This document shows, piece after piece, positions 18,827 to 27,787 of a stretch of DNA of 64,000 bases (its first letter is position 1; each line of letters opens with the position of its first letter). Under the pieces are notes generated by a model, which saw only the letters and a list, made by a program, of their open reading frames with translations, was not told the DNA's origin and searched no databases. The stretch comes from Klebsiella pneumoniae (GTDB taxonomy: Bacteria; Myxococcota_A; UBA9042): assembly GCA_945889325.1 (NCBI GenBank), contig CAMDBH010000009.1, positions 1 to 64,000 of the forward strand, given 5' to 3'. A program made the translations under genes and the position numbers.

Positions 18827-21409
18827 CTAATTACAGCCACTTGTCGCTGAATACTGACACGGAAACCACTGACACGACGCCGAACAAAATTGCCACTTCA
18901 GCGTGCCACAACACTGATAATTCTTGCCCGCATTATAAACGCAAGCATTGCCCGGCTTTAAGCCGCAACCACCCCAAGCGCAATTCGCGCCGCAAACGCG
19001 TTGTTGACACCCATCGGCGCAGTTGCCATCGGTTGCGCCCGCCGCGCACACGCCCTGACTGCCACACGCACCGTAGGCGCCGTACGCACCCCACTGGCAA
19101 CTGTTGCTGCAGGTGCGCGTGTGCGACTGGGTGCCGCAATTGCCGCAACCCTGTGATTGAGATTCAGTTTTCCCCGGCGCGCACACGCCTTGACTGCCGC
19201 AAACGCCAAACGCCGACCAAGCGCCCCATTGGCAACTGTTGTTGCAAGTGCGCGATCGGCTTTGGGTGCCGCAATTACCACACGCCTGTGAATTGTTTTC
19301 GATCTGGCCCGGTGCGCACGGGCCCGATGCACCTTTGATGCACTGTCCGTTGTTGCAAACCGCTATGCCGCACGCGTCGTTTAACGCGCTGCAATCCTTA
19401 AGACTGCCCGTGCACTGGCCATTTTGGCAATGATCGTTGTCTGTGCAGCCGTTGCCGTCGTTGCAGCCGCCGCCGTTGTTGATCGGCGTGGCGACACATT
19501 GGCCACCCTGGCAAGTGCCACCGCCACATACAGAATTTAGGCCGCTGCAGTCCTTTTGCGTGCCTTTGCAGGCGCCGCCGGCGCAGGAATCGCCAACCGT
19601 GCACGCGTCGCCATCGTCGCAGGCACCTTGTTTTGCTTGCGATTGGCATTGGCCATTTTGGCAGATACCTGCGTTGCACTTGCCGTCCAAATACGTGCAA
19701 TCCTTAGGCGTTCCTTTGCAAAACCCCGCCACGCAACTGTCGTTGCCGGTGCATGCATCGCCATCGTCGCAAAGACCCATGTCTTTGGCTTTGGCGCTGC
19801 ATTGGCCATTGACGCAAATACCGATGCCGCAAACGCTATTGTTGGCCGAGCAATCCATCGCCTTGCCTTTGCACACGCCGAAATTGCATTTGTCCAACAC
19901 CGTGCAAGCATCGCCATCGTCGCAAACTAGGCCATTTTGCAAAACAAATGCGCTTTTGCTTTGGACAGGATTGCAGACCTTGCACGGGTCGCTCGGGTCG
20001 ATCGCGCCGGCTTGCACGCACATGCCGCCGATGCTGCAAATCCCGCTGTCGAGCGAATGTTTGCAAGTGCCCGCCGCGTCACAGAGATCGCTTGTGCAAC
20101 TGTCGCCGTCGTCCGGACAGGGCTTGCCTGCCTCAAAAATGTGCGCGCACTTGCCGATTTGGCACACATCGGTGGTGCAGGCGTTGCCGTCATCGGTGCA
20201 CGCTTCGTTGTCCTTGCTCGTGTGAATGCAGCCCTTTGCGATGTCACAACTATCCGTTGTACAAGGGTTTTTGTCATCGCAGGTCATGACATCGGCGCCA
20301 ATGCACTTGCCGTCGATGCATTTGTCCACCTGCGTACAAGCGTTGCTGTCGTCGCAAGAACCGTCGGGGGGCGTTACCTGTTTGCACGATCCGTCCGTGT
20401 TACAAGTCCCGATTGTGCATGGATTTCCGTCTTCGCACAGGTTGTCGTCCGTCTTGCCGTTGCAGTCGTCGTCAATCCCGTTGCACGTTTCGGGTTTGGC
20501 CACTTTGGCGTCGCAAGTCGGTTCGCCGCTGTCACAACCCGACGAGACGCCGGCGCAAGTGCCAAATTCGTTTTTGTTATAGCAGACTTCGCCCTTGCCA
20601 ACGCCTTCATCCGTTTGGCCGTTGCAATCGTCGTCTTTGCCGTTGCAGATCTCCAGCGCGGGCACCGGTGCGTCGCAATCGCTCAGGCCCGTGGCACCAC
20701 ACTTGCGCAACCCATTGCAAGTACCAATCATATTCTTGTGGCTGCACGCCGTGCTCAAGCCTTTGCTGACCGCAGCAGGGCTGCATTTGCATTGCCCCGA
20801 TATCGGCGAACATTGGTAGGCCGCTTTGCCGTTGTCGGGGTTGATCGCGCTCACACATTCGTAATCATCGGGGCAATTGGGTTTAGCGGGGTTGCACGCC
20901 GTGCCGCAAAAGCTGCCCAACGGCCCCTGAGCGATGCACAAATTGTCGATACTGCCATTTTCATTGCAGTCGGCGCCCTTGCCGCATGGATCGCAGAGGT
21001 GCGTAAGCGACGGTAAACAGACAAATTGCGTGTCACCGCTGCCGGCAATTTGTCCGCAAATCCAACCGGGATCGCACGTTTCTATGCACTTTTTTGTGCA
21101 GACCTTGCCATTGGGGCCGTTGATGCAGTAGCCGCTGTCGCAATCGAGGTTTTGGGTGCAAGTAGCACCATATTCGCCGGGGGTTGCATCTGGGACCGCG
21201 GGCTCTGGCACATCCAACTCTGTGTCACTCAAGGTAGTTTTTGTATCAGGCTTTTTGCCGCTGTCCAAAATTTTGACGTCGAAGTTGACACCGGCGTCAA
21301 CACCGCTGGCGCTGCCGCCGCCGCCAGCTGCGGGATCTGCGCCACAGGCGGTTGCCAGCCACGCAGCAGACGTCGCCAGAAAAACCAAACAAGCGCGGCG
21401 AGTTATCAT
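18827..21409 (-). CDS. large Cys-rich surface lipoprotein with Dictyostelium-type and TSP1-like repeats
   Basis: The start is set at ATG 21409, which gives the lipoprotein signal VFLATSAAWLATAC; the frame is open slightly further up. The 860-residue protein has an Asp/Ala-rich spacer, two MopE-like motifs (NGKDDDCNGQTDE, NGIDDDCNGKTDD), then about nine CxDGxxCTxxxxC repeats of the Dictyostelium slime-mould class. It ends with two ~43-residue repeats of the form CGNCGTQSRTRTC...CQWGAWSAFGVC that look like thrombospondin type 1 modules, and a final Cys-rich tail. Such proteins are exported, disulfide-bonded and surface exposed; a binding or adhesion role is likely but not shown. Confidence 0.8.
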   Translation of the reverse strand: MITRRACLVFLATSAAWLATACGADPAAGGGGSASGVDAGVNFDVKILDSGKKPDTKTTLSDTELDVPEPAVPDATPGEYGATCTQNLDCDSGYCINGPNGKVCTKKCIETCDPGWICGQIAGSGDTQFVCLPSLTHLCDPCGKGADCNENGSIDNLCIAQGPLGSFCGTACNPAKPNCPDDYECVSAINPDNGKAAYQCSPISGQCKCSPAAVSKGLSTACSHKNMIGTCNGLRKCGATGLSDCDAPVPALEICNGKDDDCNGQTDEGVGKGEVCYNKNEFGTCAGVSSGCDSGEPTCDAKVAKPETCNGIDDDCNGKTDDNLCEDGNPCTIGTCNTDGSCKQVTPPDGSCDDSNACTQVDKCIDGKCIGADVMTCDDKNPCTTDSCDIAKGCIHTSKDNEACTDDGNACTTDVCQIGKCAHIFEAGKPCPDDGDSCTSDLCDAAGTCKHSLDSGICSIGGMCVQAGAIDPSDPCKVCNPVQSKSAFVLQNGLVCDDGDACTVLDKCNFGVCKGKAMDCSANNSVCGIGICVNGQCSAKAKDMGLCDDGDACTGNDSCVAGFCKGTPKDCTYLDGKCNAGICQNGQCQSQAKQGACDDGDACTVGDSCAGGACKGTQKDCSGLNSVCGGGTCQGGQCVATPINNGGGCNDGNGCTDNDHCQNGQCTGSLKDCSALNDACGIAVCNNGQCIKGASGPCAPGQIENNSQACGNCGTQSRSRTCNNSCQWGAWSAFGVCGSQGVCAPGKTESQSQGCGNCGTQSHTRTCSNSCQWGAYGAYGACGSQGVCAAGATDGNCADGCQQRVCGANCAWGGCGLKPGNACVYNAGKNYQCCGTLKWQFCSASCQWFPCQYSATSGCN

Positions 21410-21529
21410 GCTTTTTGAGCGAATGGGGATCAAAAGTAGACCTCATTGCGCATGGGGCGATGCGCTGACACCTCTACAGCATAATGCTTAGCGCGCCGCG
21501 CAACAAGGCAAAAGCGGCGACCTGATCTG

Positions 21530-21670
21530 GGGCGCAAACCCAAACGACAGCGCCGAATTATTTTTAATCCGCCTTCTTTCAAGCACTTACATCGGTTGGC
21601 GCTGGGTCAAAACCGGCCGCTCGTGCAAAACTTTCATCCCAGCGCCCGGATGCCCACCCGCAGCGCAATC
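21530..21670. repeat. duplicated flank F, copy 1
   Basis: A 141 bp segment upstream of the Cys-rich lipoprotein gene that matches 28836-28976 without gaps, with about 18 mismatches counted by eye. Both copies lie upstream of a minus-strand lipoprotein gene and both run directly into a hairpin element. No reading frame is evident. It marks one end of a duplicated segment and might carry promoter sequence shared by the two genes. Confidence 0.75.
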
Positions 21671-21870
21671 TGAGAGCGTGTGAAAAAACCTTTTCACCGC
21701 TCTCAAATAGGGTCTGGTGTTAGCAATTTCTGCCGATCGACCAGCCGCTCCCTCGGATTCATTTCATCATCCTAAATAATATCAATAATTTATAGAACGA
21801 GCACGCAGAAACCGCTAAGACCTGCCCGCAGCTCAGCAGCTGTGAAATGGATACTTCACAGCTGCTGAGC
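21671..21870. mobile_element. hairpin element copy B (MITE-like, forward orientation)
   Basis: A 200 bp copy in the same orientation as copy D. H1 is at 21671-21705, the inner end GGTCTGGTGTTAGC begins near 21711, and H2 at 21831-21870 has arms GCTCAGCAGCTGTGAA and their exact complement. The core and right inner end have drifted from copies A and D (for example CTGCCCGC for CTGACCCC). It abuts the transposase remnant at 21871 and flank F on the other side. Confidence 0.75.
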
Positions 21871-22130
21871 ATGACATTTGCGCCTGTGACCGAGCAGCGC
21901 ATCCGCGGCAGCCGGCACCGGGCTTGAATCGCCCAAGCGTGCACGCTTTCCATGGCCCCTGAACCAATCAACATGCGGTTTTCGCGCACCCAAGCGTAGC
22001 GCATCCGTGCGCGATGGGTCTTCAAATACTCTTTAACTTTGCTCAATTCCTCCTGTCGTTTCCCCGACAGTTTGAGCTTGCTCACCCCTGCAAGAGATGC
22101 GTACTGACGGCAAAGCCGAAGCATTTTTCA
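21871..22130 (-). pseudogene. transposase remnant, C-terminal part (ISKra4/UPF0236-like)
   Basis: On the minus strand CFGFAVSTHL joins, through a frame change near 22090, to SKLKLSGKRQEELSKVKEYL and then MLIGSGAMESVHAWAIQA and TGANVM. The IGSG-x-x-E block followed by an (I/V)QAR helix and GAN(A/V)ML is typical of the last domain of ISKra4-like and related transposases. Only ~85 residues remain, the frame is broken and the end runs into hairpin element B. A near-identical stretch coding CFGFAVSTHL recurs at 29425-29470. The exact IS family is uncertain. Confidence 0.55.
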
Positions 22131-22339
22131 AACAAATCCATAGCCTTGGCGTTGGATAGCAACGTGGTCAGCGGCGCAATCATGCTGGCGAATTCTTGGC
22201 TGTGGCCGCGCAATCGATCGACGATGCAGGTTTCGCGGCGGTGGCTGCGTTTGCTCAGGTGGCAAGGGCCATTCCGGCGCGGAGTCCGGACGGGGTGTCG
22301 CTGGCCGGTGTTGCGGAGGACGTGCAGGCGGCGTGGGGA

Positions 22340-22696
22340 CGTGTGCCGGACGCGCGCTGGCGCCAAGTCGCGGCGGCGGCGGTAGCGGTGGTCGTCGGGC
22401 CGTGTGCGGTCCGGATGCTGGACGTAGCGACCACGAGCATGGTTCGCTGCACGGCGGTCAGGTAGACCGTGCGCAAAAAACACGTCGAGCTGCTGTTCAA
22501 GTTAGACAAACTGCAGGTCTATCTGCTCGACGGTGTGGAAAAGAGCGTGGCGCCACCGGCCGAAGCCAAAGCGATCGTGCAAGTGGGCAAGATCAGCCAC
22601 CCGCTGGCGCTCAAAGCGACGGGCGATGTTCGGGTCGGCGCGCCGCCGGCGCAAGCCGCGAGCGCGGGCGTGCTGCGGCGCTTTCGGACATTTTAG
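22340..22696 (+). pseudogene. decayed His-rich lipoprotein, probably heavy-metal related
   Basis: Three overlapping pieces in two frames read like one protein: a hydrophobic segment ending in Cys (QVAAAAVAVVVGPC), a His-rich block from about 22426 (SDHEHGSLHGGQV), and from GTG 22469 the domain KHVELLFKLDKLQVYLLDGV, then VQVGKISHPLALKATG. The last frame change coincides with a run of six A near 22473. The HGG-x-V then xHVELxxx-VYLLD layout is known to me from periplasmic proteins of copper and heavy-metal clusters. It fits the YtkA-like and multicopper oxidase genes 2-3 kb away. The reconstruction is inference. Confidence 0.45.
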
Positions 22697-23053
22697 ACGT
22701 CTAAGGTGTTCAAAAGCGCTTGCCGAATCGATCTGGATGGCATCAGCATCACCGGCAGCTGACGCAGTATCTTGAATAAGCATATCTTTTTCAGCAGTTT
22801 CAGCGCCAGCGTCTGCCTGACTTGCTGCGTCCTTCGCATGATCGGCGGCTGATTTTCCATCCGGCGGCGATGTCGCTGCGTCGCCTGCGTCTTTTTTGAC
22901 GTCGCCCGCAGCAATTTCAGCCTTTGTGCCCAATGTCGCATCCGCACCTGCGTCCCACCTGCAGCCGGCGAACGTGGACGGGTTGGCACCGCCGGCGGCC
23001 GTCGCAAGCGCAGGCAAACCAAAGCAAATACGCCGCAACTTATGGGCGATCAC
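22502..23053 (-). pseudogene. 3'-truncated Asp/Ala-rich lipoprotein
   Basis: A GTG at 23053 overlaps the stop of the cytochrome lipoprotein gene as GTGA, implying translational coupling. The product begins with a lipoprotein-type signal (GLPALATAAGGANPSTFAGC) and continues with the Asp/Ala/Lys-rich spacer typical of lipoproteins in this window, for about 118 residues. Past roughly 22700 the frame continues only as the reverse of the decayed gene at 22340-22696 and becomes Arg/His-rich nonsense to 22502. I therefore read it as a lipoprotein whose functional part was cut off by rearrangement. Confidence 0.55.
22693..22704. repeat. 12 bp perfect palindrome at a breakpoint
   Basis: TTAGACGTCTAA reads the same on both strands. 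It sits exactly where the plus-strand decayed gene ends (its TAG is 22694-22696) and where the minus-strand lipoprotein coding sequence loses its sense, so it marks a probable rearrangement junction. Confidence 0.6.
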
Positions 23054-24207
23054 TTGCCGCACGCCGAGTCATCGCACGGCGCGCCTGCAGCAACCCACAT
23101 CTTGATCAGAGCCTTTTCAGCGTCGGTCAACTGCGGCATCCCCGGCGGCGGCATGGATCCGTTGATCATCCCCACAATATTGCTGGCTTTTGACGCGACT
23201 TGGCCGCAATCCGTGCCGCCGTAGGTGCTGTGGCAGCTACCGCATTTTGCCGCCAAAATCGGCTGGACATCGCTGTATTGCATGCACATCGGCGGCATGG
23301 CGCAGTCCTTGGGGCAATTGTCCGTTGTTTCGCCGACTTCGCAGCTGCCGTTGCCGCATGCCGTCGCAGGGCAGTCCTTGGCGCACTTGGTCACCGATTC
23401 GGTCGGGTCGCAGACGCCGTTGCCGCAAACCGGGCCGATGCCGTTGCACCAAGCACAAGTCGAGCCCGCGCAGACCTTTCCGGCCTTTTTCGTCCCCGTC
23501 GCATCGCAACAATCGCCGTTTTGGGCGCAACTTTCCGCGCAACTGCAGACGCCGCTTGGTGTCGCTTTGCCGCAGCCTTTGTCACAAAAATACGCCGGCG
23601 ACCCGCTGTCCATCTGGCCCATGGTCATGTCTGCGATCAGGTCGGTTTTGGCTGAATCGCCTGCGTTGCCCTTGGTTTCACCGGCGGAGTCAATGGATAT
23701 TTCCGCCGCTGCATCGACAAGCCCAGCGTCTTTGGCTGCGTCCGGCGGCGCGATTGAATCCTGGAGCGTATCCACAGCCGAGTCGTCCGCATCGGCAGGC
23801 ACCAAATCCGTTCCATTTTCCGCAGTTGAATCCGTGCCGATTTCCGCATCGTCAACGGCACTCGCCGCCGCATCTGCGTCAGACAAATCACCTTTGCATA
23901 TCGTGTGCTTTTTTGTCACGGACGCAGGATCCTCCAATTCGACGCAGCGTTCGCCAGCAGCGCAATCGGCGATGATTACCCATTTTCCTACACTCGCATT
24001 TGCCGCGTCGATTTGGCAGCCGATGCGCCTGTTGCCGGCGCAGCTTTCGCCTTCATTCGCCGGGGCGCACGACGCACGGGCGGCCGCCTGAGCATCGTCG
24101 GCCGCCGGCGCATCGGCTACATCAGCTCCGGCGGACCCGGCGTCGGTCGCCGCTGATCCGCAGCCCAAAAGCGCGAAACAACTTAGCAAATTCACTGCCA
24201 GCCGCAA
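23050..24207 (-). CDS. Cys-rich c-type cytochrome lipoprotein
   Basis: The start TTG 24207 is preferred because GAGG precedes it and it gives MRLAVNLLSCFALLGCG, a lipoprotein signal. The 385-residue protein has a Cys-paired domain (CAPANEGESCAGNRRIGC), an Asp/Ala/Ser spacer, Cys-rich blocks including CGNGVCDPTE and CGNGSCEVGE, and a C-terminal cytochrome c domain: QPILAAKCGSCHSTYGG carries the CxxCH haem motif and MPPPGMP a possible Met ligand. The lone haem domain at the end of a surface lipoprotein suggests extracellular electron transfer or a redox partner for the copper enzymes nearby; that role is inferred. Confidence 0.75.
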   Translation of the reverse strand: MRLAVNLLSCFALLGCGSAATDAGSAGADVADAPAADDAQAAARASCAPANEGESCAGNRRIGCQIDAANASVGKWVIIADCAAGERCVELEDPASVTKKHTICKGDLSDADAAASAVDDAEIGTDSTAENGTDLVPADADDSAVDTLQDSIAPPDAAKDAGLVDAAAEISIDSAGETKGNAGDSAKTDLIADMTMGQMDSGSPAYFCDKGCGKATPSGVCSCAESCAQNGDCCDATGTKKAGKVCAGSTCAWCNGIGPVCGNGVCDPTESVTKCAKDCPATACGNGSCEVGETTDNCPKDCAMPPMCMQYSDVQPILAAKCGSCHSTYGGTDCGQVASKASNIVGMINGSMPPPGMPQLTDAEKALIKMWVAAGAPCDDSACGK

Positions 24208-24855
24208 GCAGGACCTCGGATCGCCCCGGAATTTCGGCGCGGCGCAATGCGGTAAAACGAAAGAATTATAGACAGGTGCACAACGGGTCGCCAAACACTT
24301 CACGCGGTTGCGTGCGGACATCTCGGCGCGCATCCGCCCGACCGAGTTTGGCGCGCGCGCCAAATCTGCCGGGCGCCGTCCAAGAATTTCTTGCACAACC
24401 ACCGAGAATAGCTTGACATTCCGCTTCGCGATCGTGGACCACCACTTCGAGGCGCCGACGAAATTTCGCCGACTGGCTCCTTCATTGTGCAGACGGTGCA
24501 AGCCAAGGTCAATCCTGTTTTTTTTTTGGAAATTTGCGCCACAGACAGCGTGTTTACGACCTGCCAGGATTCACCACAGATCTTCGGGCGATTTGTCGAT
24601 TTGGGATGCAAATCAAGGAACAAGGTGCTGCTCACAGGCTGTGAAATGGATATTTCACAGCCTGTGAGCGCGATGCACCCGTCGACGGTGCTGATTCAAC
24701 AAATTTGGGAACGTGTCCTTGCGCTGGAGGTGCAGCCGAGCGGTTAGTCGTTGCTGATTTACGCCGAGTTTCGGACCGTTTTTTCGTCCGTTGCGCCGCG
24801 GCATTGTTTTGTCGAGCGCTTTTGCGCTTTCCTCTTCAGTATTTGAGGTACATCC
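24208..24855. other. divergent intergenic region
   Basis: 648 bp between the cytochrome lipoprotein (minus) and the YtkA-like gene (plus). It holds a T9 run near 24510-24520, the isolated hairpin H2 at 24630-24669 and only short frames without recognisable products. Promoters for both flanking genes must lie here, but I cannot assign boxes. Confidence 0.5.
24630..24669. repeat. isolated H2 hairpin (element fragment E)
   Basis: A perfect inverted repeat with arms GCTCACAGGCTGTGAAAT and ATTTCACAGCCTGTGAGC around GGAT. It matches the H2 hairpin of elements A, B and D but has no H1, no inner inverted ends and no core. Compared with copy D both arms carry the same paired change (ACAGG with CCTGT instead of AGAGG with CCTCT). 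Confidence 0.8.
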
Positions 24856-25467
24856 ATGATTCGCATCGCTTTTATTTTCTGCATTTTTGCGCTTTCCGCC
24901 TGTGGTGGCGCAGCAACACCCGCTGCAACAACAGCCGACTCGGGCACAACCGCCGACAATGGCATGGGTTCTGCCATGGACAGCAGCGGCGGCGACGCTG
25001 CGGTTACCGGCGCCACCCCGAAGGCCGACGCGCCAGCCGAGGACGTGGCCAACGACGCGATGACGGCGGCAGCCTGTACCGCCACGTCAACGGTCAAATC
25101 CAAAACCGCAGCAGCCAGCGCGAGTTTGTGCAGCCCGACCGCGCTTATCAATGGCCAGACCGTCAGCGTGAAGGTTCTTTTGGTCGGTGCAACGTCGGGC
25201 GCGCCGTTGACCGGCCTGGACCTCAGCGTCGGCTTCGTCCAGACCTCCATGGGCCACAGCGGCAGCAAAGTGCCCGCGGCGCGTGAAATCGGCAACGGTT
25301 TGTATCAGATCGACGGCTTGGCCCCGCGGGGCATGAGCGGCCATTGGACGCTGACTGTCAATTTTGGCAAAGATTCAACAGCCTTTCATCTGAACGCCAA
25401 TGAAGCTCACGGACAACCGATGGGAGCAAGCCATGCTGAGGCTACCGAGAATCGTTTCCTCCATTGA
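24856..25467 (+). CDS. YtkA-like domain lipoprotein
   Basis: ATG 24856 follows GAGG by 8 bases. The signal MIRIAFIFCIFALSACGG has a lipobox. After an Ala/Thr/Asp spacer of ~65 residues comes a YtkA-like domain: NGQTVSVKVLLVGATSGAPL, then LSVGFVQTSMGHSGSKVPA and GLYQIDGLAPRGMSGHWTLT, the usual beta-sandwich with a Met/His-containing loop. YtkA-like proteins are common in copper-handling loci. It lies 113 bp before the multicopper oxidase on the same strand, so they are probably one transcript serving copper tolerance in the periplasm. Confidence 0.7.
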   Translation: MIRIAFIFCIFALSACGGAATPAATTADSGTTADNGMGSAMDSSGGDAAVTGATPKADAPAEDVANDAMTAAACTATSTVKSKTAAASASLCSPTALINGQTVSVKVLLVGATSGAPLTGLDLSVGFVQTSMGHSGSKVPAAREIGNGLYQIDGLAPRGMSGHWTLTVNFGKDSTAFHLNANEAHGQPMGASHAEATENRFLH

Positions 25468-25580
25468 GGGTGCCGGAATCGGCGGCATGCTGTATCTTTT
25501 CCATAGGTCATTTAACGCCCGCGATCGAATCGACCACATGGTCGGCACCCAACCAATCCGCGGGCGAGGAAGGATGTCTC

Positions 25581-27787
25581 ATGCAACGCATCGTGTTTAT
25601 AGGAATAAGTATGATTTTTGCCTTACCCGCGCTGGCCCAGCCGCCTGCCCGCACCGTGCGCTATGACCTTCATATCGCTGAAACAACGGTAAATTTTACC
25701 GGGACGCCGATCCGCGCCATCGCGGTCAACGGCAGCATTCCGATGCCGACGCTGACCTTTACGGAGGGCGATATGGCCGAAATCTATGTCTACAACGATC
25801 TGGATGAAGACACCTCGCTGCATTGGCACGGCCTGTTTTTGCCCAATCAATACGACGGTGTACCGAACCTGACCCAAATGCCGATCAAGCCGCACACCGT
25901 GCATCTGTACAAGTTTCCGATCGTGCAGCACGGCACGCACTGGTACCACAGCCACAGCGGTCTGCAGGAGCAAATCGGTATGTATGGCGCGATGATCCTG
26001 AACCAAAAGCAGGAACCGACTACCCGACGCTGCCGGTGGTACTGAGCGAATGGAGCGACAGCAAGCCGGAACAAATCGCGCGCAGCCTGCACGCCGCAAG
26101 TGACTGGTTTGCCATCAAAAAAGGCACGACGCAAAGCTATTGGGAGGCGATCCTGGCGGGGCATTTGACGACGAAGCTGGTCAATGAATTGAAGCGCATG
26201 AACGCGATGGACGTAAGTGATGTTTATTACGATGTATTCTTGGTCAACGGCCAAAACCAAAGCGAGCAGCCTCAGTTCAAGGCGGGCGACAAGGTGCGCC
26301 TGCGGGTCATCAATGCCGGTGCCTCAGACTATTTTTGGCTGACGTATGCCGGTGGAAAGATAAAGGTGATTGCGTCGGACGGCAACGACGTGCAACCGGT
26401 CGAGGTCGATCGGCTGCTGATCGCGGTCTCGGAAACCTACGATGTGGAGGTGACGATCCCGCAGAACAAGCGCTGGGAGTTCCTTGTAACACCGGAAGAT
26501 CGCACGAAATCAGCGTCGCTGTGGCTGGGCAGCGGCGAGGCGGTGCGCGCTGCGCGGCTGCCAACGCTGAACTATTTCGCAGGCATGAAAATGATGAACG
26601 ATATGATGGACATGAACGGCAATTTGACCGGCATGGGCGAGATGAAGATGCAGAATCAGGAAATGGACATGAATACTGTGATGTATCGCGAGGTTATGGG
26701 CGATGAGCGCCAAGATGCGGCGCACGCACCTTTGCCGAATGCGCTGACTGAAACCGACGAGTTGGTGACCTTGAATTACGCGATGTTGCGCGCAACTGAC
26801 AAGACGACGCTGGCGCCTGGCCCGCTGAAAGAATTGACATTTACCCTGACTGGCAATATGAATCGCTATGTTTGGACGATGGACAACAAAACGGTGTCGG
26901 AATCCGATAAGATCATGATCAAAAAGGGAGAAAATGTGCGTATCATTCTGTTCAACAACAGCATGATGCGCCATCCGATGCACTTGCACGGCCATGATTT
27001 CCGCTTGCTCAACGGCCAAGACGAGCACGCGCCGATGAAAAACATCATCGATATCATGCCTATGGAAACTGACGTCATTGAATTTGCGGCGGATCAAAGC
27101 GGCGATTGGTTCTTCCACTGTCACATTTTGTACCACATGATGAGCGGGATGGGGCGGGTGTTCAGCTATGAAAATTCGCCGCCAAATCCGGAGATTCCGG
27201 ATCCGGCCCTGGCGCAGGAGCGCCTGTTCGACGACGATCGGATGTGGCACAAAATGGCCAAAATCGGTATTGAAAGCAATGGGCTAGATGGAGCGGCGAT
27301 GATGGCCAATACCCGCTGGCGCGCGAGCACGATGTGGCACTTGGGCTATCACGAGCGCCACGGCTGGGAAAGTGAAACGATGATCGGGCGTTATCTCGGG
27401 CGGATGCAGTGGGCCTATCCGTATGCAGGTTTCGATTTTCATTACAAAAAGCCGGGAGGTCCCGAAAATATCTTTGGCGACGACAGCAAGACTTGGCTTG
27501 GGCAGAGCAGCACCAAGAATGATCGCAAAGCGCTGGTGGCGGGCTTTCAGTACACGCTGCCGATGCTTTTTGTCGCGGACATGCGGGTGGACAGCGACGG
27601 CCGCCTGCGTTTTCAGCTGGGTCGCGAGGATATCCCGCTGTCGAGTCGGCTGCGGATGAGCGTGATGCTCAATAGCGACAAGGAATACATGGCGGGCCTG
27701 CGCTTCATCGCGACCAAATGGCTTTCCATTTCCAGCCACTATGACAGCGACATGGGCATTGGCGCCGGGGTGACTTTGGTGTACTGA
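25581..27787 (+). pseudogene. copA: CopA-like multicopper oxidase with C-terminal barrel-like domain, frameshifted
   Basis: ATG 25581 follows GAGGAAGGA. After a signal peptide come cupredoxin domains with intact copper ligands: HWHG and HWYHSHSG early, HPMHLHGHDF and WFFHCHILYHM late, and a Met-rich stretch (MMNDMMDMNGNLTGMGEMKM) typical of periplasmic copper oxidases. Near 26000-26020 the frame must shift by one base: the first frame ends at TGA 26043-26045 while the sense continues as DYPTLPVVLSEWSD in the next frame to 27787. Beyond ~530 residues a domain ending HYDSDMGIGAGVTLVY resembles the CopB-like tail of Bacteroidota oxidases, suggesting transfer. A one-base loss, sequencing error or programmed shift are all possible. 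Confidence 0.8.

Noticed and set aside
19437-21016. Long plus-strand frames (262 and 359 residues) opposite the Cys-rich lipoprotein
   Set aside because: They mirror the biased TGC/GAT codons of the real minus-strand gene, are rich in improbable Ala/Arg runs, and have no signal or ribosome site.
22196-22483. 89-residue plus-strand frame and 133-residue minus-strand frame
   Set aside because: Only short parts make sense, the plus frame as the leader of the decayed His-rich gene and the last ~17 residues of the minus frame as transposase; the rest is non-coding in character.
24487-24747. 86-residue plus-strand frame between divergent genes
   Set aside because: It runs through the H2 hairpin, has no recognisable product and no convincing ribosome site.
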